Under the pieces are notes generated by a model. That model searched no databases, was not told the origin of the DNA, and saw only the letters and a program-made list of their open reading frames with translations. DNA of 64,000 nt from Mycobacterium dioxanotrophicus (GTDB taxonomy: Bacteria > Actinomycetota > Actinomycetes > Mycobacteriales > Mycobacteriaceae), in assembly GCF_002157835.1 (NCBI RefSeq), contig NZ_CP020809.1, forward strand, positions 806,001 to 870,000, in the 5' to 3' direction. A program made the translations under genes and the position numbers. Position 1 is the stretch's first letter. Every line of letters starts with the position of its first letter. Below are positions 57,376 through 64,000 of this stretch, in pieces.

Positions 57376-58764
57376 ATGCGGCCCACTCGGTGGCGGCGTT
57401 CCACCCACGTGGCGGTGGGCGTCGTGGTTCTGGCGCTGGTCGCCGCCGTGGTTGCTGTCGCGGCCATTCTGACAGGGCGGCAATCCAGCGACGCCGCCGC
57501 GGCAAAACCCGCTCCGCCGGCGGCGACGGCCAGTCCCGAGATCACGCCGGTCGACATGTCGGCTCCGACCCCGACTGTCGGCGGCCTGGCCGCCGCGTTG
57601 GCGCCCGCTCTGGCCAATCCCGACCTCGGCGAGATCACAGGTCGCGTGACGGACGCCTCCACGGGGGCGCAGCTGTGGGAGCAGGACGCCGACACCCCGA
57701 TGCAACCGGCGTCGGTCAACAAGGTGCTCACCACTGCGGCGGCGCTGCTCACGCTCGATCGCGGGGCCCGGCTGACCACCACGGTCGTGGCCTCCGACCA
57801 ACAGCCCGGTCTGGTGGTGCTCAAAGGCGGCGGCGACACCACGCTTTCGGACGCCCCGGCCGGTACCGACACCTGGTACAAGGGCGCCGCCCGGATCAGC
57901 GACCTGGCCGATCAGATCCGGCAGAGCGGGGTGCGGGTCACCGCGGTCGCGGTGGACACCAGTGCCTACACCGGTCCGACGATGGCGCCTGGCTGGGATC
58001 CCTCCGATATCGGCGGCGGGGACATCGCGCCGATGGAACCTGTGATGCTCGACTGCGGGCGCATCCAGCCGGCCACTGTCGATTCCCGACGCACCACCAC
58101 CCCGGCCCTGGAGGCCGGTAAGGCGTTGGCTGTCGCCCTCAAGGTCGATCCCTCGACCGTGACGGTGTCGGCCACCCGGTTGGCGCAGTTCGGCGGCAGG
58201 CAGATCGCCCAGGTGCAGTCGGCCCCACTGATCGAGCGGCTGCGTCAGATGATGAACGAGTCGGACAACGTGATGGCCGAATCCATCGCGCGCGAGGTCG
58301 CCGATCAGCTGAATCATTCGCAGAGCTTCGACGGCGGCGTCCAATCCGTGCTCGGGCAGCTGCAGAGCATCGGTATCGACACGAGCGGCGCCAAGCTCGT
58401 CGATTCCAGCGGATTGTCGGTGTTCGACCGGCTGACGGCGAGGACACTCGACGGCGTGGTCACCGCCGCCTCGGGCACTACCGAACCCAAGCTGCGGCCA
58501 CTGGTCGACCTGCTCCCGGTGGCCGGTGGCAGCGGCACGCTGTCCAACCGCTACCTCGACACCGAATCGGGGCGGGCCGCGGCCGGTTGGCTTCGGGCCA
58601 AGACGGGCTCACTGACCGGCACCAACGCTCTGGCCGGGATCGTCACCGACGCCAGCGGCCGGGTGCTGACGTTCGCACTGCTGTCGAACAACGCCGGAGC
58701 GACCGGCCGCACGGCCATCGACGCCGTGGCGGCCGTGCTGCGCTCATGCGGGTGCGGCGCATGA
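57376..58764 (+). CDS. dacB: D-alanyl-D-alanine carboxypeptidase / PBP4 type
   Basis: A 462-residue exported peptidase (Rv3627c-like). A membrane anchor follows the basic start (VAVGVVVLALVAAVVAVAAI). The penicillin-binding motifs are SxxK in PASVNK, SxN in ESDN, and KTG in RAKTGSLTG. It trims peptidoglycan peptides outside the membrane. ATG 57376 has AGGAG upstream; an ATG at 57361 is less likely. It overlaps the next gene by 4 bp. Confidence 0.95.
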   Translation: MRPTRWRRSTHVAVGVVVLALVAAVVAVAAILTGRQSSDAAAAKPAPPAATASPEITPVDMSAPTPTVGGLAAALAPALANPDLGEITGRVTDASTGAQLWEQDADTPMQPASVNKVLTTAAALLTLDRGARLTTTVVASDQQPGLVVLKGGGDTTLSDAPAGTDTWYKGAARISDLADQIRQSGVRVTAVAVDTSAYTGPTMAPGWDPSDIGGGDIAPMEPVMLDCGRIQPATVDSRRTTTPALEAGKALAVALKVDPSTVTVSATRLAQFGGRQIAQVQSAPLIERLRQMMNESDNVMAESIAREVADQLNHSQSFDGGVQSVLGQLQSIGIDTSGAKLVDSSGLSVFDRLTARTLDGVVTAASGTTEPKLRPLVDLLPVAGGSGTLSNRYLDTESGRAAAGWLRAKTGSLTGTNALAGIVTDASGRVLTFALLSNNAGATGRTAIDAVAAVLRSCGCGA

Positions 58765-59816
58765 GCCGCCCCTCCGCGTTGACCGCGGGCCGTGCCGTCG
58801 ACTGGGAGTTCGCGGCCACGGTCGGCGCCAAGCTGGCCCGGCCGGCCCCGGCGTTCACCGATTACACGCGCAGGATCGCGATCGACCAGCTCTACGAGAG
58901 CGCTCGCGCCGCCGAGCTGCCGGTGCGCGAGGTGACCGGGCTCAACGAGGGTGCCGAGGTGCCCGAGGCCCGTGTCGTCGACCGTCCTGACTGGATCCGT
59001 GCGGCCACCCGGTCGATGCGGGTGATGACCGGCGGTGCCGACGACAGTGACCACAAGCCCGGGTTCATCACCGGGCGGGTCACCGGCGCGCAGACCGGCG
59101 CGGTGCTGGCGTTCATCTCGTCGGGCATTCTCGGCCAGTACGATCCGTTCGCGCCCGACGGTGGCGAACTACTGCTGGTGTACCCCAACGTGATCGCCGT
59201 GGAACGCGAATTACGGGTCACCCCAGCCGATTTCCGGCTGTGGGTATGTCTGCACGAGGTCACGCACCGTGTGCAGTTCCGGGCCAACCCGTGGCTGGCC
59301 ACCCACATGTCCGATGCGCTGGCCGTGCTGACCCAGGATGCCGGCGACGACGTCGCCGCAGTGGCCGGGCGGCTGGCGAGCTATGTCCGGAACCAACGCA
59401 ACGGCGTTGCGCCCGAACCAGGTTCGACGGGCGTGCTCGGCCTGGTGCGGGCCGTGCAGGCCGAACCGCAGCGCAAGGCGCTCGATCAGCTGCTGGTGCT
59501 CGGCACGCTGCTGGAGGGCCACGCCGATCACGTCATGGATGCCGTCGGCCCGGCGGTGGTGCCGTCGGTCAACATCATTCGGCGCCGGTTCGACGAGCGT
59601 AGGCAACGCAAACAGCCGCCCGTGCAGCGGTTGGTGCGGGCGCTGCTCGGCTTCGACGCCAAGCTCAGCCAGTACACCCGGGGCAAGGCCTTCGTCGACC
59701 ATGTGGTGGCGGCGGTCGGTATGGCCCGGTTCAACACCGTCTGGTCGGGCGCCGAAACTCTGCCGCTGCCAACAGAAATCGATGAACCGCAGCGATGGAT
59801 CGATCGGGTGCTGTAG
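58761..59816 (+). CDS. Zinc-dependent protease-like protein, DUF2342 (Rv3626c-like)
   Basis: A 351-residue protein, the length of Rv3626c. It carries LWVCLHEVTHRVQFRANPWL with an HExxH zinc motif and later LLVLGTLLEGHADHVMDAVG, where the Glu is a likely third ligand. The family has been called coenzyme F420 biosynthesis-associated, but the function is unproven. ATG 58761 overlaps the dacB stop, and its end overlaps tilS by 22 bp. Confidence 0.88.
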   Translation: MSRPSALTAGRAVDWEFAATVGAKLARPAPAFTDYTRRIAIDQLYESARAAELPVREVTGLNEGAEVPEARVVDRPDWIRAATRSMRVMTGGADDSDHKPGFITGRVTGAQTGAVLAFISSGILGQYDPFAPDGGELLLVYPNVIAVERELRVTPADFRLWVCLHEVTHRVQFRANPWLATHMSDALAVLTQDAGDDVAAVAGRLASYVRNQRNGVAPEPGSTGVLGLVRAVQAEPQRKALDQLLVLGTLLEGHADHVMDAVGPAVVPSVNIIRRRFDERRQRKQPPVQRLVRALLGFDAKLSQYTRGKAFVDHVVAAVGMARFNTVWSGAETLPLPTEIDEPQRWIDRVL

Positions 59817-60754
59817 CTGCGCTGCGCCGTGCGGTGGCGACGGCCGGTGTGCACATCGACGGCGACCACTGGTGTGTGGGGCTCTCCGGTGGGCCGGACT
59901 CGTTGGCGCTCACCGCGGTTGCCGCGGCGCAGCGGCCCACGACCGCGTTGATCGTCGACCACGGCCTGCAGGCCGGTTCGCGCGCGGTGGCCGAGGCGGC
60001 GCGTGCTCAGGCATTGCAGCTGGGTTGTGTTGCAGCACAGGTGCTTTCGGTGCAGATCGGCACTGCCGGTGGGCCCGAGGCGGCAGCGCGGACGGCGCGC
60101 TACGCCGTGCTCGACACTGCCCGCGCCGGCGCCCCGGTGCTACTCGGTCACACCCTCGACGATCAGGCCGAGACGGTGTTGCTGGGGCTGGGCCGGGGCT
60201 CGGGGCCGCGGTCGATCGCCGGGATGCGGCCACACGATCCGCCGTGGCATCGGCCGCTGTTGGAGGTCCGCCGCGCGCTGACCCACGCGGCATGTGACGA
60301 ACTCGGGCTCACGCCGTGGCACGACCCGCACAACACCGATGCGCGGTTCACCCGGTCACGGTTGCGCCACGAGGTCATGCCGGTGCTCGAGGATGTGCTG
60401 GGCGGCGGGGTGGCCGAGGCGCTCGGCCGCACGGCCCGGGCGTTGCGCGAAGACTCCGATGCGCTCGACGAACTGTCCCGCCAGGCCCTCGACGACGCGG
60501 CCACCGGCGACGGCGGCCTGGACACCGCCCGGCTGGCGGCGCTGCCCGATGCGCTGCGTCGCCGCGTCATCCGCGGGTGGCTGATGTCGGGCGGGGCCAG
60601 CGGGCTCACCGACACCCAGATCCGCGCGGCGAACCGGTTGGTCACGGCCTGGCGTGGGCAGGGCGGGGTGGCTGTGGGCTCGGCGTTGCGCCGCCAAAGG
60701 CTGATTGCCGGGCGCCACGGCGGGGTGCTGAGGCTCCACGTCGAACCGGTGTAG
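59795..60754 (+). CDS. tilS: tRNA(Ile)-lysidine synthase
   Basis: A 319-residue N-type ATP pyrophosphatase. The PP-loop is [20 protein letters not shown] and [20 protein letters not shown] are family marks. It converts C34 of the CAU-anticodon tRNA-Ile to lysidine. The C-terminal domain is short, as in Rv3625c. It is part of the dacB-protease-tilS-hpt run of tightly packed genes. Confidence 0.95.
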   Translation: MDRSGAVAALRRAVATAGVHIDGDHWCVGLSGGPDSLALTAVAAAQRPTTALIVDHGLQAGSRAVAEAARAQALQLGCVAAQVLSVQIGTAGGPEAAARTARYAVLDTARAGAPVLLGHTLDDQAETVLLGLGRGSGPRSIAGMRPHDPPWHRPLLEVRRALTHAACDELGLTPWHDPHNTDARFTRSRLRHEVMPVLEDVLGGGVAEALGRTARALREDSDALDELSRQALDDAATGDGGLDTARLAALPDALRRRVIRGWLMSGGASGLTDTQIRAANRLVTAWRGQGGVAVGSALRRQRLIAGRHGGVLRLHVEPV

Positions 60755-60768
60755 CTAGGCTGTTCCCC

Positions 60769-61347
60769 GTGGCCGTCGACTCTGCCGAACTGTATGCGGG
60801 AGACATCAAATCGGTGCTGTTGTCCGAGGAGCAGATCCGGACCCGCACTGCCGAACTGGCCGACATGATCGCCGAGGAGTACCGCGACAACCTGGGCAAT
60901 GACGACCTGCTGCTGGTGACGGTGCTCAAGGGCGCGGTCATGTTCGTCACCGACTTGGCCCGCTCCATCCCGCTGCCCACCCAGCTGGAGTTCATGGCGG
61001 TCAGCTCCTACGGCTCGTCCACCTCGTCGTCGGGTGTGGTGCGCATCCTCAAGGATCTCGACCGCGATATCAACGACCGCGACGTGCTGATCGTCGAGGA
61101 CATCATCGACTCCGGGCTCACGCTGTCGTGGCTGCTGCGCAACCTGGCCACACGCCATCCGCGCTCGCTGCGGGTGTGCACGCTGCTGCGCAAACCCGAA
61201 GCGGTCAAGACCGAGCTCGACGTCGCCTACGTGGGCTTCGACATCCCCAACGAGTTCGTCGTCGGATACGGCCTCGACTTCGCCGAGCGTTACCGCGACC
61301 TGCCCTACATCGGCACCCTCGAACCGAAGGTGTACGAGCAGCCCTAA
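60769..61347 (+). CDS. hpt: Hypoxanthine-guanine phosphoribosyltransferase
   Basis: A 192-residue enzyme of purine salvage. The PRPP motif is [31 protein letters not shown] and [18 protein letters not shown] are also typical. GTG 60769 is the start that fits family length. In this region the downstream neighbour is usually ftsH; here a molybdopterin enzyme follows instead. Its TAA stop is part of a 26-bp tandem repeat. Confidence 0.95.
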   Translation: MAVDSAELYAGDIKSVLLSEEQIRTRTAELADMIAEEYRDNLGNDDLLLVTVLKGAVMFVTDLARSIPLPTQLEFMAVSSYGSSTSSSGVVRILKDLDRDINDRDVLIVEDIIDSGLTLSWLLRNLATRHPRSLRVCTLLRKPEAVKTELDVAYVGFDIPNEFVVGYGLDFAERYRDLPYIGTLEPKVYEQP

Positions 61348-61396
61348 GCCGGAGGCTTACCAAACGGCACTAAGCCGGAGGCTTACCAAACGGCAC
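61345..61396. repeat. Two tandem 26-bp repeats at the hpt stop codon
   Basis: Two identical units (61345-61370 and 61371-61396) start with the hpt stop TAA. Each unit contains a small hairpin, taagcc-gga-ggctta, followed by ccaaacggcac. They may act as a tandem weak terminator or reflect slippage. Confidence 0.9.
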
Positions 61397-61418
61397 GGCG
61401 CGGCGCAGAATCGCACGC

Positions 61419-63611
61419 ATGGCCGACACCAACACTGCCCTGCGGATCTGCCCCTTCTGCGAGGCCACCTGCGGCCTGACCTTGACCATTTCCGACGGCC
61501 GGGTGACCGGTGCCCGCGGTGACCGCGACGACGTGTTCAGCGCCGGGTTCATCTGTCCGAAGGGCGCGAGCTTCGGACAGCTGGACAACGATCCCGACCG
61601 GCTGACTCGCCCACTGGTGCGCCGCGACGGCGTGCTGACCGAGACCACCTGGGACGACGCGTACGCCGTCGTCGCCCAGCGGCTCGGCGCGGTGATCGGC
61701 GAGCACGGCGGATCCTCTGTCGGGGTGTACCTCGGCAACCCGAACGCCCACACCATCGCGGGCAGTCTCTACGCGCCGCTGATCATCCGCGGCCTGGGCA
61801 CCCGTCAGGTGTTCAGTGCCAGCACGCTGGACCAGATGCCCAAACACGTCTCGCTGGGCCTGATGTTCGGCAGCCCGGTCGCGTTCACCGTGCCCGATCT
61901 CGACCGCACCGACTATCTCGTCATCATCGGCGCCAATCCGCTGGTGTCCAACGGCAGCCTGGCCACGGCAGCCGACTTCCCCGGCAAGTTGCGGGCGTTG
62001 CGCAGCCGCGGCGGCACGCTCGTCGTCATCGACCCGGCCCGCACCCGTACGGCCGATCTCGCCGACCGTCACCTCGCGCCGCGGCCAGGCACCGACGCGG
62101 CGCTGCTGTTCGCGATCGTGCAGGTGCTGTTCGACGAGGACCTCGTCGACCTCGGTGACATGGCCGAGCACGTCACCGGGGTCGAGCAGGTCCGTGTCCT
62201 GGCCGAGGAATTCTCACCCGAGGCCGTCGAGCAGGCCTGCGGCTTGCCTGCGGCGGAGATCCGCACGCTGGCCCGCGAACTCGCGGCGGCCCCGACCGCG
62301 GCCGTCTACGGTCGGATCGGCACGTCCACAGTTGAATTCGGCACGATCGGCAGCTGGCTCGTCGACGTCATCAACATCCTCACCGGCAATCTCGACCGGC
62401 CCGGCGGGGCGATGTTCCCGCTCGGCGCGACAGCACCGGCGCCTCGCCCGGCGAAACCCGGCCGCGGGTTCAAGACCGGACGGTGGGCCAGCCGCGTGTC
62501 CGGCTACCCGGAGGCGCTGTCGGAGCTGCCTGCCGCCGCGCTCGCAGAGGAGATCGACACCGCGGGCGAAGGGCAGATCAAGGCGATCATCACCGTCGCG
62601 GGCAATCCCGTGCTCTCCGCGCCCGACGGTGAGCGGCTCGAAAAGGCTTTGCAAAGTGTCGAATTCATGCTTTCCGTCGACCCCTATCTCAACGAGACCA
62701 CGCAGCACGCCGACGTCATCCTGCCGCCGCCACCGCCGGCCCAGAGCGCGCACTTCGACGTCGCACTGAACAACCTCGCCGTGCGCAACAACGTGCGCTA
62801 CTCGTCGCCGGTGCTGCCGCTGGACGGGCGGCCCTCCGAGCCGGAGATCCTGTCCCGGCTCGCGCTCATCTTGTATGGCCTTGGGGCACAAGCAGATCCG
62901 GGTAGCGTCGACGCGCAGGTGATCGCGACGACGCTCGCGAAGGAGACCGCCGACCCCGATTCGCCGGTGGCGGGACGCGACGTCGACGAGCTCACCGCGA
63001 TGCTGCACCCCGGCCCGGGCTATGAACGCCGTCTCGACATGATGCTGCGGCTCGGGCCCTACGGCGACGCGTTCGGCGCGAAGCCCGACGGGCTGACGCT
63101 GGAACGGCTCAAGGCCAATCCACACGGCATCGACCTCGGCCCGCTGCGTCCGCGCATCCCCGAAGTGCTGCGAACCCCAAGTGGGCGAATCGAACTCGCC
63201 CCGGAGCTCATCGTCGCCGACGTGGCCCGGCTCCGCGATGCGCTGCGCCGCGCGGCAGGTGGGTTCCTGCTGATCGGGCGGCGCCACCTGCGGTCCAACA
63301 ACAGCTGGATGCACAACCTGCCTGCGTTGTCCGGCGGATCCAACCGGTGCACGTTGCAGATCCACCCGGACGACGCAGCCGATCTCGGGCTCACCGACGT
63401 CGCCATCGTCAAGGGTCCGGGCGGTGAGCTGCTGGTCCCCGTCGAGGTGACCGACGGCATGCGGCGCGGTGTGGTCTCCCTGCCGCACGGCTGGAGCGCG
63501 GACCGCGGTGTGAACGTCAACCAACTCAACGACGGCACGCATCTGGACCCGCTGTCGGGTACCGCGGTGCTCAACGGGATTCCCGTCGACATCGCGCCGG
63601 TCGCCGGCTGA
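61419..63611 (+). CDS. Molybdopterin-dependent oxidoreductase
   Basis: A 730-residue protein of the formate dehydrogenase/nitrate reductase family. The N-terminal 4Fe-4S motif is CPFCEATCGLTLT with a later GFICPKG. It has GANPLVSNGS and VVIDPARTRTADLAD and, at the C-terminus, the molydopterin-binding region LLIGRRHLRSNNSWMHN. No twin-arginine signal is seen, so it is probably cytoplasmic. Its substrate is unknown; I see no obvious Sec or Cys ligand where formate dehydrogenases have one. A small hairpin with gccggc arms spans its stop codon. Confidence 0.9.
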   Translation: MADTNTALRICPFCEATCGLTLTISDGRVTGARGDRDDVFSAGFICPKGASFGQLDNDPDRLTRPLVRRDGVLTETTWDDAYAVVAQRLGAVIGEHGGSSVGVYLGNPNAHTIAGSLYAPLIIRGLGTRQVFSASTLDQMPKHVSLGLMFGSPVAFTVPDLDRTDYLVIIGANPLVSNGSLATAADFPGKLRALRSRGGTLVVIDPARTRTADLADRHLAPRPGTDAALLFAIVQVLFDEDLVDLGDMAEHVTGVEQVRVLAEEFSPEAVEQACGLPAAEIRTLARELAAAPTAAVYGRIGTSTVEFGTIGSWLVDVINILTGNLDRPGGAMFPLGATAPAPRPAKPGRGFKTGRWASRVSGYPEALSELPAAALAEEIDTAGEGQIKAIITVAGNPVLSAPDGERLEKALQSVEFMLSVDPYLNETTQHADVILPPPPPAQSAHFDVALNNLAVRNNVRYSSPVLPLDGRPSEPEILSRLALILYGLGAQADPGSVDAQVIATTLAKETADPDSPVAGRDVDELTAMLHPGPGYERRLDMMLRLGPYGDAFGAKPDGLTLERLKANPHGIDLGPLRPRIPEVLRTPSGRIELAPELIVADVARLRDALRRAAGGFLLIGRRHLRSNNSWMHNLPALSGGSNRCTLQIHPDDAADLGLTDVAIVKGPGGELLVPVEVTDGMRRGVVSLPHGWSADRGVNVNQLNDGTHLDPLSGTAVLNGIPVDIAPVAG

Positions 63612-63630
63612 GCCGGCAATCCAGCCCGGC

Positions 63631-64000
63631 CTAGGTCAGTTCCCAGATCACCGTCACGCTGAAGTTGACGGTCTGCTGGCCCGGTTCCACCGGCACCGAG
63701 TCCAGCGCCATGCGCGGCATCGGCGCGGGCGTCGGCGGTGTGGTGCCGGACTGTTCGGAGATCGAGATGACCTTGCCCAGGGTGAGCCCGGACAGCTGGG
63801 CGTACTGCTCGGCGCGGCTCTTGGCGTCGTTGAAGGCTTGTGCGCGAGCATCTTTGACCAGCTGCGAATCGTCCTCGATCGAGTAGCTCACCGAGTTGAT
63901 ACGCGTGGCGTCCCCGCCCGTGTTCGCGATGAGCGCCAGCAGCTGTGACGCCGCGGTGATGTCGCGGATCTTGACGTCGATGGCGTTGCTCGCCCGGTAC
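63631..64000 (-). CDS. SIMPL domain (DUF541) protein, partial
   Basis: The minus-strand frame is open from the window edge to TAG 63631. It reads YRASNAIDVKIRDITAASQL, then ALIANTGGDATRINSVSYSI, DARAQAFNDAKSRAEQYAQL and a C-terminal VNFSVTVIWELT. This is the C-terminal part of a SIMPL-domain protein, usually a secreted or periplasmic protein of unclear function. The N-terminus and any signal peptide lie beyond base 64000. It converges on the molybdopterin gene, 19 bp apart. Confidence 0.85.
   Translation of the reverse strand, partial: YRASNAIDVKIRDITAASQLLALIANTGGDATRINSVSYSIEDDSQLVKDARAQAFNDAKSRAEQYAQLSGLTLGKVISISEQSGTTPPTPAPMPRMALDSVPVEPGQQTVNFSVTVIWELT

Overview
The window is high-GC actinobacterial DNA, almost certainly a fast-growing mycobacterium (Mycolicibacterium, M. 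smegmatis-like). The reasons are the conserved gene order topA / class III cyclase / holB / tRNA-Thr / galE1 and ppa / dacB / zinc protease / tilS / hpt, which follows the M. tuberculosis Rv3659c-Rv3624c region, the frequent GTG starts, and a topA ending in a lysine-rich tail. Family names come from reading the translations; no database search was run.

Layout. 1-3.7 kb: an integrative element (two overlapping recombinase-type genes, an XRE/ImmA regulator-protease and an unknown partner) that interrupts the secretion ATPase gene tadA. 3.7-6.2 kb: the rest of the tad/Flp pilus locus (tadA 3' remnant, tadB, tadC, Flp-like pilin, tadE, tadG-like). 6.2-17.1 kb: core genes (Rv3651-like protein, MrfA-type helicase, cold-shock protein, topA, membrane cyclase, holB, tRNA-Thr). 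17.1-24.6 kb: RidA and tautomerase, an HNH (13E12-type) protein, a membrane protein, galE1, an amidohydrolase and TetR. 24.5-32.1 kb: a tightly coupled five-gene operon (Pls/PosA-type NRPS, M1 peptidase, flippase-like protein, GT2 glycosyltransferase, DUF2304). 32.2-33.3 kb: TerC behind a probable Mn2+ (yybP-ykoY) riboswitch. 33.4-37.4 kb: a receiver-PP2C phosphatase, histidine kinase, response regulator, RsbW-like kinase and STAS protein, which looks like the input of a sigma-factor partner switch. 37.6-40.3 kb: an unknown protein, a TetR/SDR pair with a strong operator, and an HD protein.

40.3-56.2 kb is the most unusual part. It is an accessory cluster built around an FMN-dependent monooxygenase fused to an ABM domain. 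It also holds a free-standing ABM protein (two near-identical copies), a MFS transporter, a RibBA enzyme for flavin synthesis, three flavin reductases, both NADPH-forming pentose phosphate dehydrogenases (zwf, gnd), a MaoC hydratase, an AmiS/UreI channel and a large LuxR-type ATPase regulator. I infer a self-sufficient oxidation module that makes its own FMN and NADPH. A decayed duplicate of its divergent core lies at 40.3-41.1 kb.

56.2-64 kb returns to core genes: an OHCU decarboxylase-like protein, ppa, dacB, a zinc protease, tilS, hpt, a molybdopterin oxidoreductase and the end of a SIMPL-domain protein.
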